Of a stretch of DNA of 31,956 bases, positions 1-6,828 are shown piece after piece (position 1 is the first letter of the stretch; the number at the start of each line of letters is the position of its first letter). Where the stretch lies: IMG/VR virus record IMGVR_UViG_3300009181_002628, positions 1 through 31,956 of that record; one strand, written 5' to 3'. This stretch comes from a virus. The notes beneath the pieces were generated by a model, which did no database searches, had not been told where the DNA came from, and was given only the letters and a program-made list of their open reading frames with translations. The translations under genes and the position numbers were made by a program.

Positions 1-108
1 ATTCTTCAACTCCGTATATAACCAGCGGCGGAATCTTGTTGATACTGTTGTTAGAACATTTACACCAACAATAACAACGACTGCGACAATAATAACCATT
101 TCACTCAT
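1..108 (-). CDS. Small membrane protein, C-terminus outside window
   Basis: An ATG at 108 opens a reading frame that runs off the left edge after 36 codons. The first residues (MSEMVIIVAVVVIVGVNVLT) form one hydrophobic segment, followed by a basic patch (RFRRW). This is the pattern of a single-pass inner-membrane protein. A strong Shine-Dalgarno (GGAGGTGA) lies just upstream and overlaps the end of the preceding gene, with three bases between that stop and this ATG, so the two are translationally coupled. I do not recognise the family. Small single-span proteins are common in T4-like phages and most have no known role. The start is well supported; the length is unknown. Confidence 0.6.
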   Translation of the reverse strand, partial: MSEMVIIVAVVVIVGVNVLTTVSTRFRRWLYTELKN

Positions 109-111
109 TCT

Positions 112-348
112 TCACCTCCGAAATGTTCTTTCAATCTCATCCATACAACTCAATACCACTTGCTGTTGTGTAGGTGGCACCAAATGTCTAATCTCATTTG
201 CTCTGCTACAAGCCTCCAAACATTCTTTCACAATCAACTCGGCAAAAACTTGCGCCCAGGAACTGCGATTTTCCTCCTGAACTTTTTCCAACAGATATTC
301 ATCTGCTTGTTTAGCAAGTTCTTCGACGCGTTCGTGAATTAGTATCAT
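112..348 (-). CDS. Small conserved phage protein, helical, function unknown
   Basis: A 78-residue, charged, mostly helical protein. Its central stretch FAELIVKECLEAC resembles a motif seen in a widespread family of small hypothetical proteins of T4-like and cyanobacterial phages (typically ...KFAELIVRECA...), from memory rather than a search. No membrane segment, signal peptide or catalytic motif is visible. It sits two bases after the 138-aa gene upstream and three bases before the small membrane protein downstream. All three appear to be co-transcribed from the sigma70 promoter at 776-804, so this is probably an early gene. The ATG at 348 is the first in frame. Confidence 0.7.
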   Translation of the reverse strand: MILIHERVEELAKQADEYLLEKVQEENRSSWAQVFAELIVKECLEACSRANEIRHLVPPTQQQVVLSCMDEIERTFRR

Positions 349-350
349 GC

Positions 351-767
351 TTAACTATCACGTTCCATTTCAGCAACTTCGGCAATCAATACAAGCAATT
401 GCTCACTTGTTGACACCATGATCTTTGCTGTTTTGTATTCGTTGTCAGCATCCTTACCACTTACTTCCAACATGAATCCATTGTCATACATGTTAACATT
501 GAAATTTTCATTTACCTTAGCTAACTTGTCACTTACCTTGGATACTACTGTTTTAGTCTTTGCCATTTTAATCTCCTTTGTGTTTGTATCTGCTTCATCT
601 AGCCATTGTCTTACATAAAAAAAGTTTCCACACGCATCAATCTCTTGTTGTGGATACCCTTCACTAAGTAACCATTCATTCATATCACCAGTCTGGTCCC
701 ACGTTTTAGGGAAACCGTATCTCCAACCGGACGGTGGATCAATCCAAAGTTTTGTAGATTTTTTCAT
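351..767 (-). CDS. Two-part conserved phage protein with an internal start
   Basis: 138 codons in two unlike parts. Residues 1-60 (starting KLWIDPPSGWRYGFPKTWD, ending FYVRQWLDE) match a small phage family I know as a stand-alone protein of about 60 residues that normally ends shortly after the RQW motif. Residues 68-138 start at a second Met (MAKTKTVVSKVSDKLAKVN) and look like a separate beta-rich domain. An AGGAG lies six bases before this internal ATG (at about 566), so the second part can probably be made alone as about 71 residues. The upstream sigma70 promoter puts the transcription start only about two bases before the ATG at 767, so the first start may be read from a leaderless message. 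Function unknown. Confidence 0.65.
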   Translation of the reverse strand: MKKSTKLWIDPPSGWRYGFPKTWDQTGDMNEWLLSEGYPQQEIDACGNFFYVRQWLDEADTNTKEIKMAKTKTVVSKVSDKLAKVNENFNVNMYDNGFMLEVSGKDADNEYKTAKIMVSTSEQLLVLIAEVAEMERDS

Positions 768-775
768 ATGTTAGT

Positions 776-804
776 AGTATAGCAAATAAATCGTTCGATG
801 TCAA
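776..804 (-). promoter_or_regulatory. Sigma70 early promoter (TTGACA-17-TATACT)
   Basis: On the minus strand, TTGACA (804-799) is followed by exactly 17 bases and then TATACT (781-776). A TG one base before the -10 makes it an extended -10 promoter. The predicted start, near 769, is almost on the ATG at 767. It should drive the leftmost three small genes by host RNA polymerase. Confidence 0.8.
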
Positions 805-807
805 CCA

Positions 808-1848
808 TTAAGAAACAATACTCACCGCGTCTTTGTTGTTTTTCCAGAAGTTATACAACTGTTGGGCACCTAAGTTCTTCGATTTACTTTCGCACATGAT
901 ATCGAACTGATCACAAAAACCACCGGCCCATGTGTTTACTGCTGTATTCCAATAAAAGTCCGAATGCGCCCTTAACTTTTGTTTTTTATGTCCAGCTAAG
1001 AGCAAAGCGCCCAGATCTGGAAGAATATCGGCAGGATGATCTGTGAGTAGATCTTCACGACTGACGGAATAGTGCATAGTAGGACGATGCCCACGCCAAC
1101 TATCAATAACTTGTTGCACCCGGGCATCGTCAGGTTGTATATATTCCCCTTCTCTAATAAAGTGATGATGTATGTCAAGAACACAAGGTACAATATCGGC
1201 AAGGCTAAGACAATCAGCAAGTCCATGTGTTATTTCTTCATTTTCGATGGTGATACAGTTGCGGGCTTCAACACTGAGCTTGTTCCAAGCACGTCGGATT
1301 CCTTCGGGGCCTTGCCTACCTGAGATGTGTACGTTGATTTTAAAATCCTGGAAGCTTTTGCCAAATCCCATCCACCGGGCCATATCTGCATGATATTCAA
1401 ACTCCTCTATACTACGAACAACAATGTTTTCATTTACACTGGCCAGCACACAAAATTGTCCAGGATGGAAACTTATACGCACACCCAATCGTCGTGCAGT
1501 TTCGCCCACCGGAGCAAATATACGTTCCAAATGATCTTGGATTTCTCTACGTTGCCACCAGGCCTGCCAATCTTGTTGGGTATAGCCTTGTAGCATTTCA
1601 CTACCTAGCCTGACCATACGCAACTCGGGTGCTAAACTACCCACACGTTCGATCATTTTCACAGCCGCAGCGGCATTGTGATTCATTATGTCCCATTGGC
1701 GCTGTTCAGCTTCGGCAGGATGCTCGCGTAACCAACGCATGGTGGTACTACGCCCATTTAAGTCACGATCCACAGCATTCACCTTCATGCCGCCACATTC
1801 GGACGGATCATTTAACCATTTGCAAGCAAAACCAATTTTACCACGCAT
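808..1848 (-). CDS. uvsE: UV-damage endonuclease UvsE/UVDE
   Basis: UVDE-family enzymes nick DNA 5' to UV photoproducts and start alternative excision repair. The 346 residues match the family length and carry its TIM-barrel metal-binding motifs in order: SFHPGQF (126-132), NVH (172-174), IENEE (201-205), DIHHH (225-229), MHYS (258-261), HSDF (295-298) and a C-terminal CESKSK. The N-terminal IGFACKW is the usual first barrel strand. The ATG at 1848 has AAGGA upstream, and a strong sigma70 promoter (1879-1907) points to early expression. T4 itself uses the unrelated DenV glycosylase, so this is a functional replacement. The downstream gene has its own promoter, so uvsE is probably transcribed largely on its own. 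Confidence 0.95.
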   Translation of the reverse strand: MRGKIGFACKWLNDPSECGGMKVNAVDRDLNGRSTTMRWLREHPAEAEQRQWDIMNHNAAAAVKMIERVGSLAPELRMVRLGSEMLQGYTQQDWQAWWQRREIQDHLERIFAPVGETARRLGVRISFHPGQFCVLASVNENIVVRSIEEFEYHADMARWMGFGKSFQDFKINVHISGRQGPEGIRRAWNKLSVEARNCITIENEEITHGLADCLSLADIVPCVLDIHHHFIREGEYIQPDDARVQQVIDSWRGHRPTMHYSVSREDLLTDHPADILPDLGALLLAGHKKQKLRAHSDFYWNTAVNTWAGGFCDQFDIMCESKSKNLGAQQLYNFWKNNKDAVSIVS

Positions 1849-1878
1849 ATTAACATCCTTGAGTAATAATGTTGTATA

Positions 1879-1907
1879 AGTATAACATAAATATAGAATA
1901 TGGTCAA
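1879..1907 (-). promoter_or_regulatory. Sigma70 early promoter of uvsE (TTGACC-17-TATACT)
   Basis: Minus strand TTGACC (1907-1902), a 17-base spacer, then TATACT (1884-1879). The predicted start near 1872 leaves a leader of about 24 bases containing an AAGGA before the uvsE ATG at 1848. Confidence 0.8.
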
Positions 1908-1928
1908 GCGGCTATTGCTCAAAACTAT

Positions 1929-1936
1929 TATAAATA
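1929..1936 (+). promoter_or_regulatory. T4-type late promoter (TATAAATA) inside an inverted repeat
   Basis: An exact T4 late consensus TATAAATA on the plus strand, followed after a plausible leader by AAGGAG and the ATG at 1962. The motif lies inside a perfect 8-bp inverted repeat with a 2-base centre (1924-1941). It is the only clear promoter for a plus-strand gene in the window. Confidence 0.75.
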
Positions 1937-1961
1937 ATAGTAGAGATTATAAGGAGAAATC

Positions 1962-2324
1962 ATGTTTCAAACTAAAATATTAGTAACTTTTCCAAGTTAT
2001 GGACCTACACCACTAACAACAGAAGGTCTAGCGAAGATCGAAATTCTAAAAGCCGAGGGAAAAACCGACGGTATTCTTATTATTGATCCTCCACTTAACT
2101 TTGATGAACTCCCAACCCAGTATTGGATTAAAGAGGAATATGCGCCGGATATTTTTGGCTCGGACCAGGCTAGGTTTAAATTCTTTAATCCTTATAAAGA
2201 ACGCTACGGATTACGAACTTGGATTGATCGTGCGGCGGCAGAAGAATACGTGAGTTGGTGGAATGGAAAATGTACAGAACATGGTCATGAAACCCCAGCA
2301 TACGAAATTATTGAAATAGTGTAA
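1962..2324 (+). CDS. Hypothetical phage protein, plus strand
   Basis: A 120-residue soluble protein of mixed composition, rich in aromatic and acidic residues, with no signal peptide or membrane segment. The opening FQTKILVTFPSYGPTPLT and a later WIDRAAAEEYVSWWNG suggest a small alpha/beta fold, but I do not recognise the family. The start is firm: AAGGAG lies six bases before the ATG, with an exact late promoter upstream. It is one of two plus-strand genes among minus-strand neighbours, and its TAA abuts the stop codon of the convergent amidinotransferase gene with no gap. That layout suggests an inserted accessory gene with its own promoter. Confidence 0.7.
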   Translation: MFQTKILVTFPSYGPTPLTTEGLAKIEILKAEGKTDGILIIDPPLNFDELPTQYWIKEEYAPDIFGSDQARFKFFNPYKERYGLRTWIDRAAAEEYVSWWNGKCTEHGHETPAYEIIEIV

Positions 2325-3239
2325 TTATATATTTCGTACTATATCCAACGTGGTACAATGAAATCCACCGCCCAGAGTTCTACTATGACGTAGTTCCAAC
2401 GGTATAACGGTAAATTTGTACTGTGTTAGTTTATCTATTATTTTTTTCTGATGTTTATCAACAATGACTGTATGTGGATCAACAACTAAAACATTCATTG
2501 CTATCCATTTACTTGCATAGGGATATTGATAAAAATCCTGCTCATAAACATCATCAATCCAAATCTTGTTCCAATCATCAAACGCACGTGGGCAATTTTT
2601 TTCAGTCACCCGAGCTGCATTTAACATTACCAATCCTTCGCGTAACGGAACAATAGTTGAATATACGTGTACTCCGGCATAGAAATTACATCGTTCAATA
2701 TTGACTGTAGGAAAATGTTGCTGTAGCCAAAATAATGCGGCGCGGTTTCCACTAGCACTTTCGAGGTATATCCATGTATCTCCTAGTCTACATACGTTAG
2801 CTGCATCAAATACCAGCCCAGGTTCGCGTGGCATGGTTATCACAGTCTTTGCACGATTAACCACGTTTGCTAACGCATGTATCTCTTGATCTCTGCATGG
2901 ATACATCATTGCACAATCTACTACAGTTGATCCTGCAACTAATATTCGATCTCGTGGACAATAATTATACATACCAGCTGTTTTAACAAAATCTATTTCT
3001 TTAGGTCTATGAACAATAATACCAAGATTATGTAATGTTGCTGCTAGTATATCTAAATCCTCATTAGCTTCATCGATTATCCATTGTGGGACAGGCCCAG
3101 ATGGTACCGGAGTTTCTTTCCATTTTGTACGGGTATATTCCATTGCAAATACTGGATCTGTGCTTGGCCAATTTGCTCCAGTTGCCGATCCTACTACCAC
3201 TTCTCGCAACGGATCCCATTCATTAAATGATGATATCAC
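2325..3239 (-). CDS. Amidinotransferase-like (pentein) enzyme
   Basis: Related to glycine/inosamine amidinotransferases, which move an amidino group from arginine to an amine through a covalent cysteine intermediate. The 304 residues show the family landmarks: N-terminal FNEWDPLREVVVG (5-17), FDAANVCRLG with the catalytic-type Asp145, GVHVYST with His191, and C-terminal LGGGFHC with the nucleophile Cys295. This Cys/His/Asp triad matches human AGAT in kind and order. It is shorter than bacterial members (about 350-390), lacking part of the N-terminus. It starts with GTG at 3239, directly after the TAG of the upstream dioxygenase-like gene, so the two are coupled. The acceptor substrate cannot be read from the sequence; arginine deiminase or dihydrolase activity is a possible alternative. 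Confidence 0.85.
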   Translation of the reverse strand: MISSFNEWDPLREVVVGSATGANWPSTDPVFAMEYTRTKWKETPVPSGPVPQWIIDEANEDLDILAATLHNLGIIVHRPKEIDFVKTAGMYNYCPRDRILVAGSTVVDCAMMYPCRDQEIHALANVVNRAKTVITMPREPGLVFDAANVCRLGDTWIYLESASGNRAALFWLQQHFPTVNIERCNFYAGVHVYSTIVPLREGLVMLNAARVTEKNCPRAFDDWNKIWIDDVYEQDFYQYPYASKWIAMNVLVVDPHTVIVDKHQKKIIDKLTQYKFTVIPLELRHSRTLGGGFHCTTLDIVRNI

Positions 3240-3758
3240 CTAAATATGTCCGGTGAGTTGTAATGTATATCGCGGAGCAAGACCAAGATTAGCAGCCATG
3301 TGTGACGTATCATAAGCCCATTCGACTGTGTCACCAGCTTGCCAATTTACATATGGTTTATCCACTTGCTCAGAGTAATGTCCTGGTTGCCAATCTTCTA
3401 AAAATACCACTGCTCTACGTATAGTATGTTCTTTACCTTGAAGATTGAATAATGAAATATATCGTAGATAAAGATCACCATGTGTGGGTAACACCGTGCC
3501 GGTGGACATGCGATAGTAACTTGTACCAATATCTTTCCATCCTAGCGTAGCATAATGCTCGATAAATTTACAATTCCAACTTGGTTGTTGCTCACGCATA
3601 TCACACATATCACCAGTTACTTTGCTAGAATATCCTTGTTCTTTCCATAACTGTAATTTTGCCATATCATTAAAATCTTCGTTGCTATACTTTAGATATT
3701 TAAATTCTTCATTCCAAAATTTGAAGAATTTATATTTAATAATATCTTGATTAATCAT
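3240..3758 (-). CDS. Fe(II)/2-oxoglutarate dioxygenase-like protein
   Basis: 172 residues ending in a double-stranded beta-helix type domain. The HxD...H metal triad is visible as His93/Asp95 (PTHGDLY) and His153 (TSHMAAN), followed by Arg163 in PRYTLQLTG, the place of the 2-oxoglutarate-binding Arg. Between them lies FLEDWQPGHY (119-128), shared with the second dioxygenase-like protein at 24728-25453, so the two are paralogues. Family members hydroxylate proteins or small molecules; the substrate here is unknown. It is directly followed by the amidinotransferase, suggesting successive steps on one substrate such as an arginine-derived group (inference). The ATG at 3758 lies 14 bases from the ATG of the divergent gene. 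Confidence 0.7.
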   Translation of the reverse strand: MINQDIIKYKFFKFWNEEFKYLKYSNEDFNDMAKLQLWKEQGYSSKVTGDMCDMREQQPSWNCKFIEHYATLGWKDIGTSYYRMSTGTVLPTHGDLYLRYISLFNLQGKEHTIRRAVVFLEDWQPGHYSEQVDKPYVNWQAGDTVEWAYDTSHMAANLGLAPRYTLQLTGHI

Positions 3759-3772
3759 AACTACTTATATTC

Positions 3773-4981
3773 ATGAGTATTCCTTTAGATCGATTATATC
3801 ATTTTTTAGAAGACATCGTTAACGATAATATAATAATTTATCGTTTTTGGCCACATGGTTTAAAAAAGTTAGAAAATTTATTACCATTACGTGAATATTC
3901 GTGGAATAAACACATGTTTTCTCATATGGTAATATGTCATGATCAGGAACCACTGGATTTTGCATTATTTGGAAAATTAACAGATCCTTCAATACCGCTA
4001 ATATCAGATGATCATATTAAAGAGAGTGTTACTCGAAATATAAAATCAGTATCAGAATTTTCCACCGGCAATTTGACTTGTCCTAATTTTTATCTAGCAT
4101 CCAACGAAAAGATAATATGTCATTCCGAACAAAGATCAACACAATTAGATTTATATAAGAAATATGGATTTGTTGACGTTTATTATTGGAGCCATGCCAT
4201 TATAGCACAGGATTGGTTTAGATATGCTAAACATGATAGTGTATTGCTGCAAAAAAAACAAGATAGATATGATTTTTTAATCTATAATAGAGCATGGCAA
4301 GGCACACGAGAATATCGACTGCGATTTGCCGAAATGCTATTAGAAAACAATATTAAAGAATTTTGTAATATTCGATTCGCACCCATTGACGATAATGTTC
4401 ATTATCTAGATCATGCATATCATAATCAAAAATGGACTATACACACTAACCTTGAATCATATTATGATTTAAATACGTTTGATAGTACAGCCAGCGCCGA
4501 CTATACTTCATTGGATTATATTACAAGTAATATAGAGGTTGTGTTGGAAACATTGTTTGATGATGATAGATTACATCTAACTGAAAAAACATTGCGACCT
4601 ATTGCATGTCGACAACCATTTATGTTAATGGCCACACATGGTAGTTTAGAATATTTACGTCGATATGGATTTGAAACTTTTAACGATCTACTAGATGAAT
4701 CATACGATACTGTAATTGATCCTGTCGCAAGAATGGCCGCGGTTGTGGCTGAGATGAAAAGAATAACGCAACTACCACCTGCTGAAAAGATAGAATTATT
4801 TTCTAAACTTAATATAATTGCTGCACGTAATCAAGAGAGATTCTTCTCAGATGATTTCTTTGAACAAGTTACACAAGAATATAAAACAAATATCTCCCAG
4901 GCCATAACAATATGCGAACAAGGACGTCATCCGGCATGGCTTGCCGAAGTAAAGAAATTGTTAAGTAAGTCACATGACTAA
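3773..4981 (+). CDS. Glycosyltransferase-like conserved phage protein
   Basis: 402 residues on the plus strand, soluble. The C-terminal third has LTEKTLRPIACRQPFMLMA (269-287) followed by HGSLEYLRRYGFETF and LLDESYD. I know this signature from a family of uncharacterised proteins in marine and freshwater phages. The EKT...PI...PF arrangement resembles the donor-binding region of retaining glycosyltransferases, so sugar transfer is possible but unproven. The middle region YNRAWQGTREYRL (171-183) is also typical of that family. Codon use is very AT-rich compared with the structural genes, and the gene is divergent from the dioxygenase/amidinotransferase pair, which suggests acquisition as an accessory module. 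A bidirectional terminator follows it. Confidence 0.6.
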   Translation: MSIPLDRLYHFLEDIVNDNIIIYRFWPHGLKKLENLLPLREYSWNKHMFSHMVICHDQEPLDFALFGKLTDPSIPLISDDHIKESVTRNIKSVSEFSTGNLTCPNFYLASNEKIICHSEQRSTQLDLYKKYGFVDVYYWSHAIIAQDWFRYAKHDSVLLQKKQDRYDFLIYNRAWQGTREYRLRFAEMLLENNIKEFCNIRFAPIDDNVHYLDHAYHNQKWTIHTNLESYYDLNTFDSTASADYTSLDYITSNIEVVLETLFDDDRLHLTEKTLRPIACRQPFMLMATHGSLEYLRRYGFETFNDLLDESYDTVIDPVARMAAVVAEMKRITQLPPAEKIELFSKLNIIAARNQERFFSDDFFEQVTQEYKTNISQAITICEQGRHPAWLAEVKKLLSKSHD

Positions 4982-4990
4982 TTTTAGATC

Positions 4991-5022
4991 AAAATAAAAC
5001 CCCAATTAAGAGGTTTTATTTT
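4991..5022. terminator. Bidirectional intrinsic terminator
   Basis: A perfect 11-bp stem (4991-5001 with 5012-5022) and a 10-base loop. T-rich tracts flank it on both strands. It separates two convergent genes, the plus-strand gene ending at 4981 and the porin gene ending at 5037, and can stop transcription from both sides. Confidence 0.8.
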
Positions 5023-5036
5023 TAAACATAAATCTA

Positions 5037-5762
5037 TTAGAATGATTTGCCAGCTGATAAAACAACTGCATTTTTGTACAGCTGACGATTATCTACTGTA
5101 TCAGCAACACGAACTGCCGAACCTAACCCAGCATTGGTGTAATAATGTGCACCAATTTTCCACCCGGTAAGATTATAAGTTGCACCAAGTTTGTAGTCGG
5201 TGTAATCTGCGGTGGTGGAATTGGCAACATTGGTACGGCCAATATGTGCATCTGCTGTTAACTTTACTGCCACTGGATAGCTAACATCAGCTTGGTAGTA
5301 TTGCGTACCTTTGCTGTTAACTGCACCAAAATAATCACTAATTGAACGGCTATACTTAACTGCAACAGGACCAGTGCTTACACCAACGTAAATTTCATTT
5401 GTGTCAAACCTTGGATTGTTGCCATTGGTGGCACGTTGAAAGAAATAATTGTAAGAGCCTACATCAAGTGTAACACCCTTAACTACTTCTGTCTTGTAAC
5501 CACCATAAATGTCACTTTCGGTGCCATTGCCATTGCGGTATACTAATGTGCTAACTGAACTATTCCAGTTACCGACATAGAATCCGTTGCCTGGAGCATA
5601 ATTAACACCACCTTGTACTGCCGAGCCATTTTGTGACTGGCTGATACCACGTAATTTATAATCTGTGGTTAATCCAAAGTTACCAGTTACTGGTGATGGA
5701 TCTGCAGCATAGGCCAAACTTGCGCCAACTGCTAATAGTACTGCTAAAATTACTTGTTTCAT
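5037..5762 (-). CDS. TorF-type outer-membrane porin (gcw_chp family)
   Basis: 241 residues from the ATG at 5762, chosen because it follows a purine-rich ribosome site and opens a textbook signal peptide (MKQVILAVLLAVGASLAYA, cleavage before ADPSP). The mature part begins TGNFGLTTDYKLRGISQSQ, the hallmark of the TorF/gcw_chp putative porins of proteobacteria. Alternating aromatic/polar strands continue to a C-terminal Phe (AGKSF), the signal for outer-membrane insertion by BAM. It should form a small beta barrel in the host outer membrane. Possible roles are altering permeability to nutrients or masking a receptor; neither can be read from sequence. A late-type promoter and a 5' hairpin precede it, and a terminator follows. 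A porin is very unusual phage cargo. Confidence 0.85.
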   Translation of the reverse strand: MKQVILAVLLAVGASLAYAADPSPVTGNFGLTTDYKLRGISQSQNGSAVQGGVNYAPGNGFYVGNWNSSVSTLVYRNGNGTESDIYGGYKTEVVKGVTLDVGSYNYFFQRATNGNNPRFDTNEIYVGVSTGPVAVKYSRSISDYFGAVNSKGTQYYQADVSYPVAVKLTADAHIGRTNVANSTTADYTDYKLGATYNLTGWKIGAHYYTNAGLGSAVRVADTVDNRQLYKNAVVLSAGKSF

Positions 5763-5782
5763 TATATTTCCTTTTTTAAAGT

Positions 5783-5801
5783 CTATCATCTTACATGATA
5801 G
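5783..5801 (-). other. 5'-UTR hairpin of the porin message
   Basis: A perfect 7-bp inverted repeat (5783-5789 with 5795-5801, 5-base loop). From the predicted late start near 5803, the message would begin almost at the first base of this stem. A 5'-terminal stem of this kind typically protects mRNA from decay. Confidence 0.5.
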
Positions 5802-5808
5802 CATAACA

Positions 5809-5815
5809 TATTTAG
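5809..5815 (-). promoter_or_regulatory. Late-type promoter (CTAAATA) of the porin gene
   Basis: CTAAATA on the minus strand, one mismatch from the T4 core TATAAATA and identical to motifs before several other genes here. It lies about 47 bases upstream of the porin ATG, with a ribosome site and hairpin between. Confidence 0.6.
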
Positions 5816-5847
5816 CTCTACATACGAGCTTTACAGTTATTCTGTGG

Positions 5848-6090
5848 TTAAATAGGTAATTTCATCAATGCATCTATCACTGCATTTAATGCAATCGCCT
5901 GATCTAATTCTGTTGCTGCTGATTCTGCAATCTCTAATTTTTTAAGATCGTTCATAAGTTCTTGATATTCGTCACGTGACAACTCGCCGGCTTTCATTGC
6001 AACATGATATTGCTCTGCTTGACGAGCACGTTCACCTAACTTATTTTCCTGTGTGGTAAAATGTCGTAGCGTATCTTCAATATTCATCAT
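5848..6090 (-). CDS. Small helical phage protein, function unknown
   Basis: 80 residues, almost entirely predicted helix with many Glu/Lys/Gln (QENKLGERARQAEQYHVAMK, then SRDEYQELMNDLKKLEIAES). This suggests a coiled coil or helical hairpin. The segment AGELSRDEYQELMNDL is typical of small T4-like phage proteins of unknown role. Its ATG overlaps the stop of the lipoprotein gene upstream (ATGA), so the two are translated together and may act together. No enzyme motif, signal peptide or membrane segment is present. Confidence 0.65.
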   Translation of the reverse strand: MMNIEDTLRHFTTQENKLGERARQAEQYHVAMKAGELSRDEYQELMNDLKKLEIAESAATELDQAIALNAVIDALMKLPI

Positions 6091-6491
6091 CGCGGTCTCC
6101 TTGCACTAACACCATGCATGATGTCGGCTAGTTTATGTACATTATCTAATTTAAGTTCACAATACACACGCCCTGGTGGCGATGCTTGTGCATATCTTGT
6201 TTGTAATTCGTTTGTGGCTTGCCAAAGCTGGAGTGCCATAACTTGCATAGGACCATTGTTTGGAATGGTGGTGCCATATATCTTAAGCCATTCGGCTTGT
6301 GTGTTAAGGACTTTGACTGTGGTTGTTATAGCACCAGCATCAGTACACACACGCTTGTCTTGGCTTACTTGAACTATTGTGGTCAGCACCGATTGCTCAT
6401 TACTATCAAAATGACTTACAGCTAACAAACTGCATCCAGTTGCGAGTATTGCGATACTAAGTAAAAGACAAAGATTTTTCAATGCAGCCAT
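6087..6491 (-). CDS. Phage-encoded lipoprotein
   Basis: 134 residues with a lipoprotein signal: a short basic start, a hydrophobic core (LCLLLSIAILATG) and the lipobox LATGC, giving lipidation at Cys20. The remainder is a small periplasmic domain with two further cysteines (KRVC and VYC) that could form a disulfide. A GAAGGAG lies before the ATG at 6491, which is inside the end of the preceding gene. Phage lipoproteins of this size are known in superinfection exclusion and in spanin or lysis complexes. No spanin partner arrangement is visible, so exclusion or envelope modification is a guess. It is translationally coupled to the helical protein downstream. Confidence 0.75.
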   Translation of the reverse strand: MAALKNLCLLLSIAILATGCSLLAVSHFDSNEQSVLTTIVQVSQDKRVCTDAGAITTTVKVLNTQAEWLKIYGTTIPNNGPMQVMALQLWQATNELQTRYAQASPPGRVYCELKLDNVHKLADIMHGVSARRPR

Positions 6492-6822
6492 CCCATTCTC
6501 CTTCGGGTGCTTTTTTCTGATATGTTTCTATTCTGGTACGAAGGTCACTGTAATATGTGTCTAACTCAGTGCCCCAGAATCCTTGAAGATGTTCCAAGGC
6601 TTGCTCACAAAAGTTCCAATCACGTTTTCTGTAATTGATCAGGAGATTCTCATGTAATGATCGCATACTATCTACCTTGGGCATATCAAGAATAGGAACC
6701 TGTTCCACCACACAATATGCTGTGACTTTTTTGTTAGTTGGTTGGAACCGTATAGTATCAAGTTCTAAAACAATATACTTGTTATCTTGCTTGATATTCT
6801 CTTTACCAAAAATTATATTCAT
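6457..6822 (-). CDS. Conserved T4-like phage protein, function unknown
   Basis: 121 residues with a recognisable pattern: FGKENIKQDNKYIVLELDT at the start, VTAYCVVEQVPI in the middle, then LHENLLINYRKRDWNFCEQALEHL and WGTELDTYYSDLRTRI. I know this arrangement from conserved hypothetical proteins of T4-like phages of marine bacteria and cyanobacteria; the function is unknown. It is soluble, with a C-terminal helical half. It lies seven bases downstream of clpS and its 3' end overlaps the lipoprotein start by 35 bases, so it belongs to the Hsp20-ClpS-lipoprotein transcription unit. Confidence 0.75.
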   Translation of the reverse strand: MNIIFGKENIKQDNKYIVLELDTIRFQPTNKKVTAYCVVEQVPILDMPKVDSMRSLHENLLINYRKRDWNFCEQALEHLQGFWGTELDTYYSDLRTRIETYQKKAPEGEWDGCIEKSLSFT

Positions 6823-6828
6823 GTATGT

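Noticed and set aside
996-1226. A hydrophobic 76-codon frame on the minus strand inside uvsE
   Set aside because: It is an alternate frame of a strongly conserved enzyme; apparent membrane spans are common in such frames.
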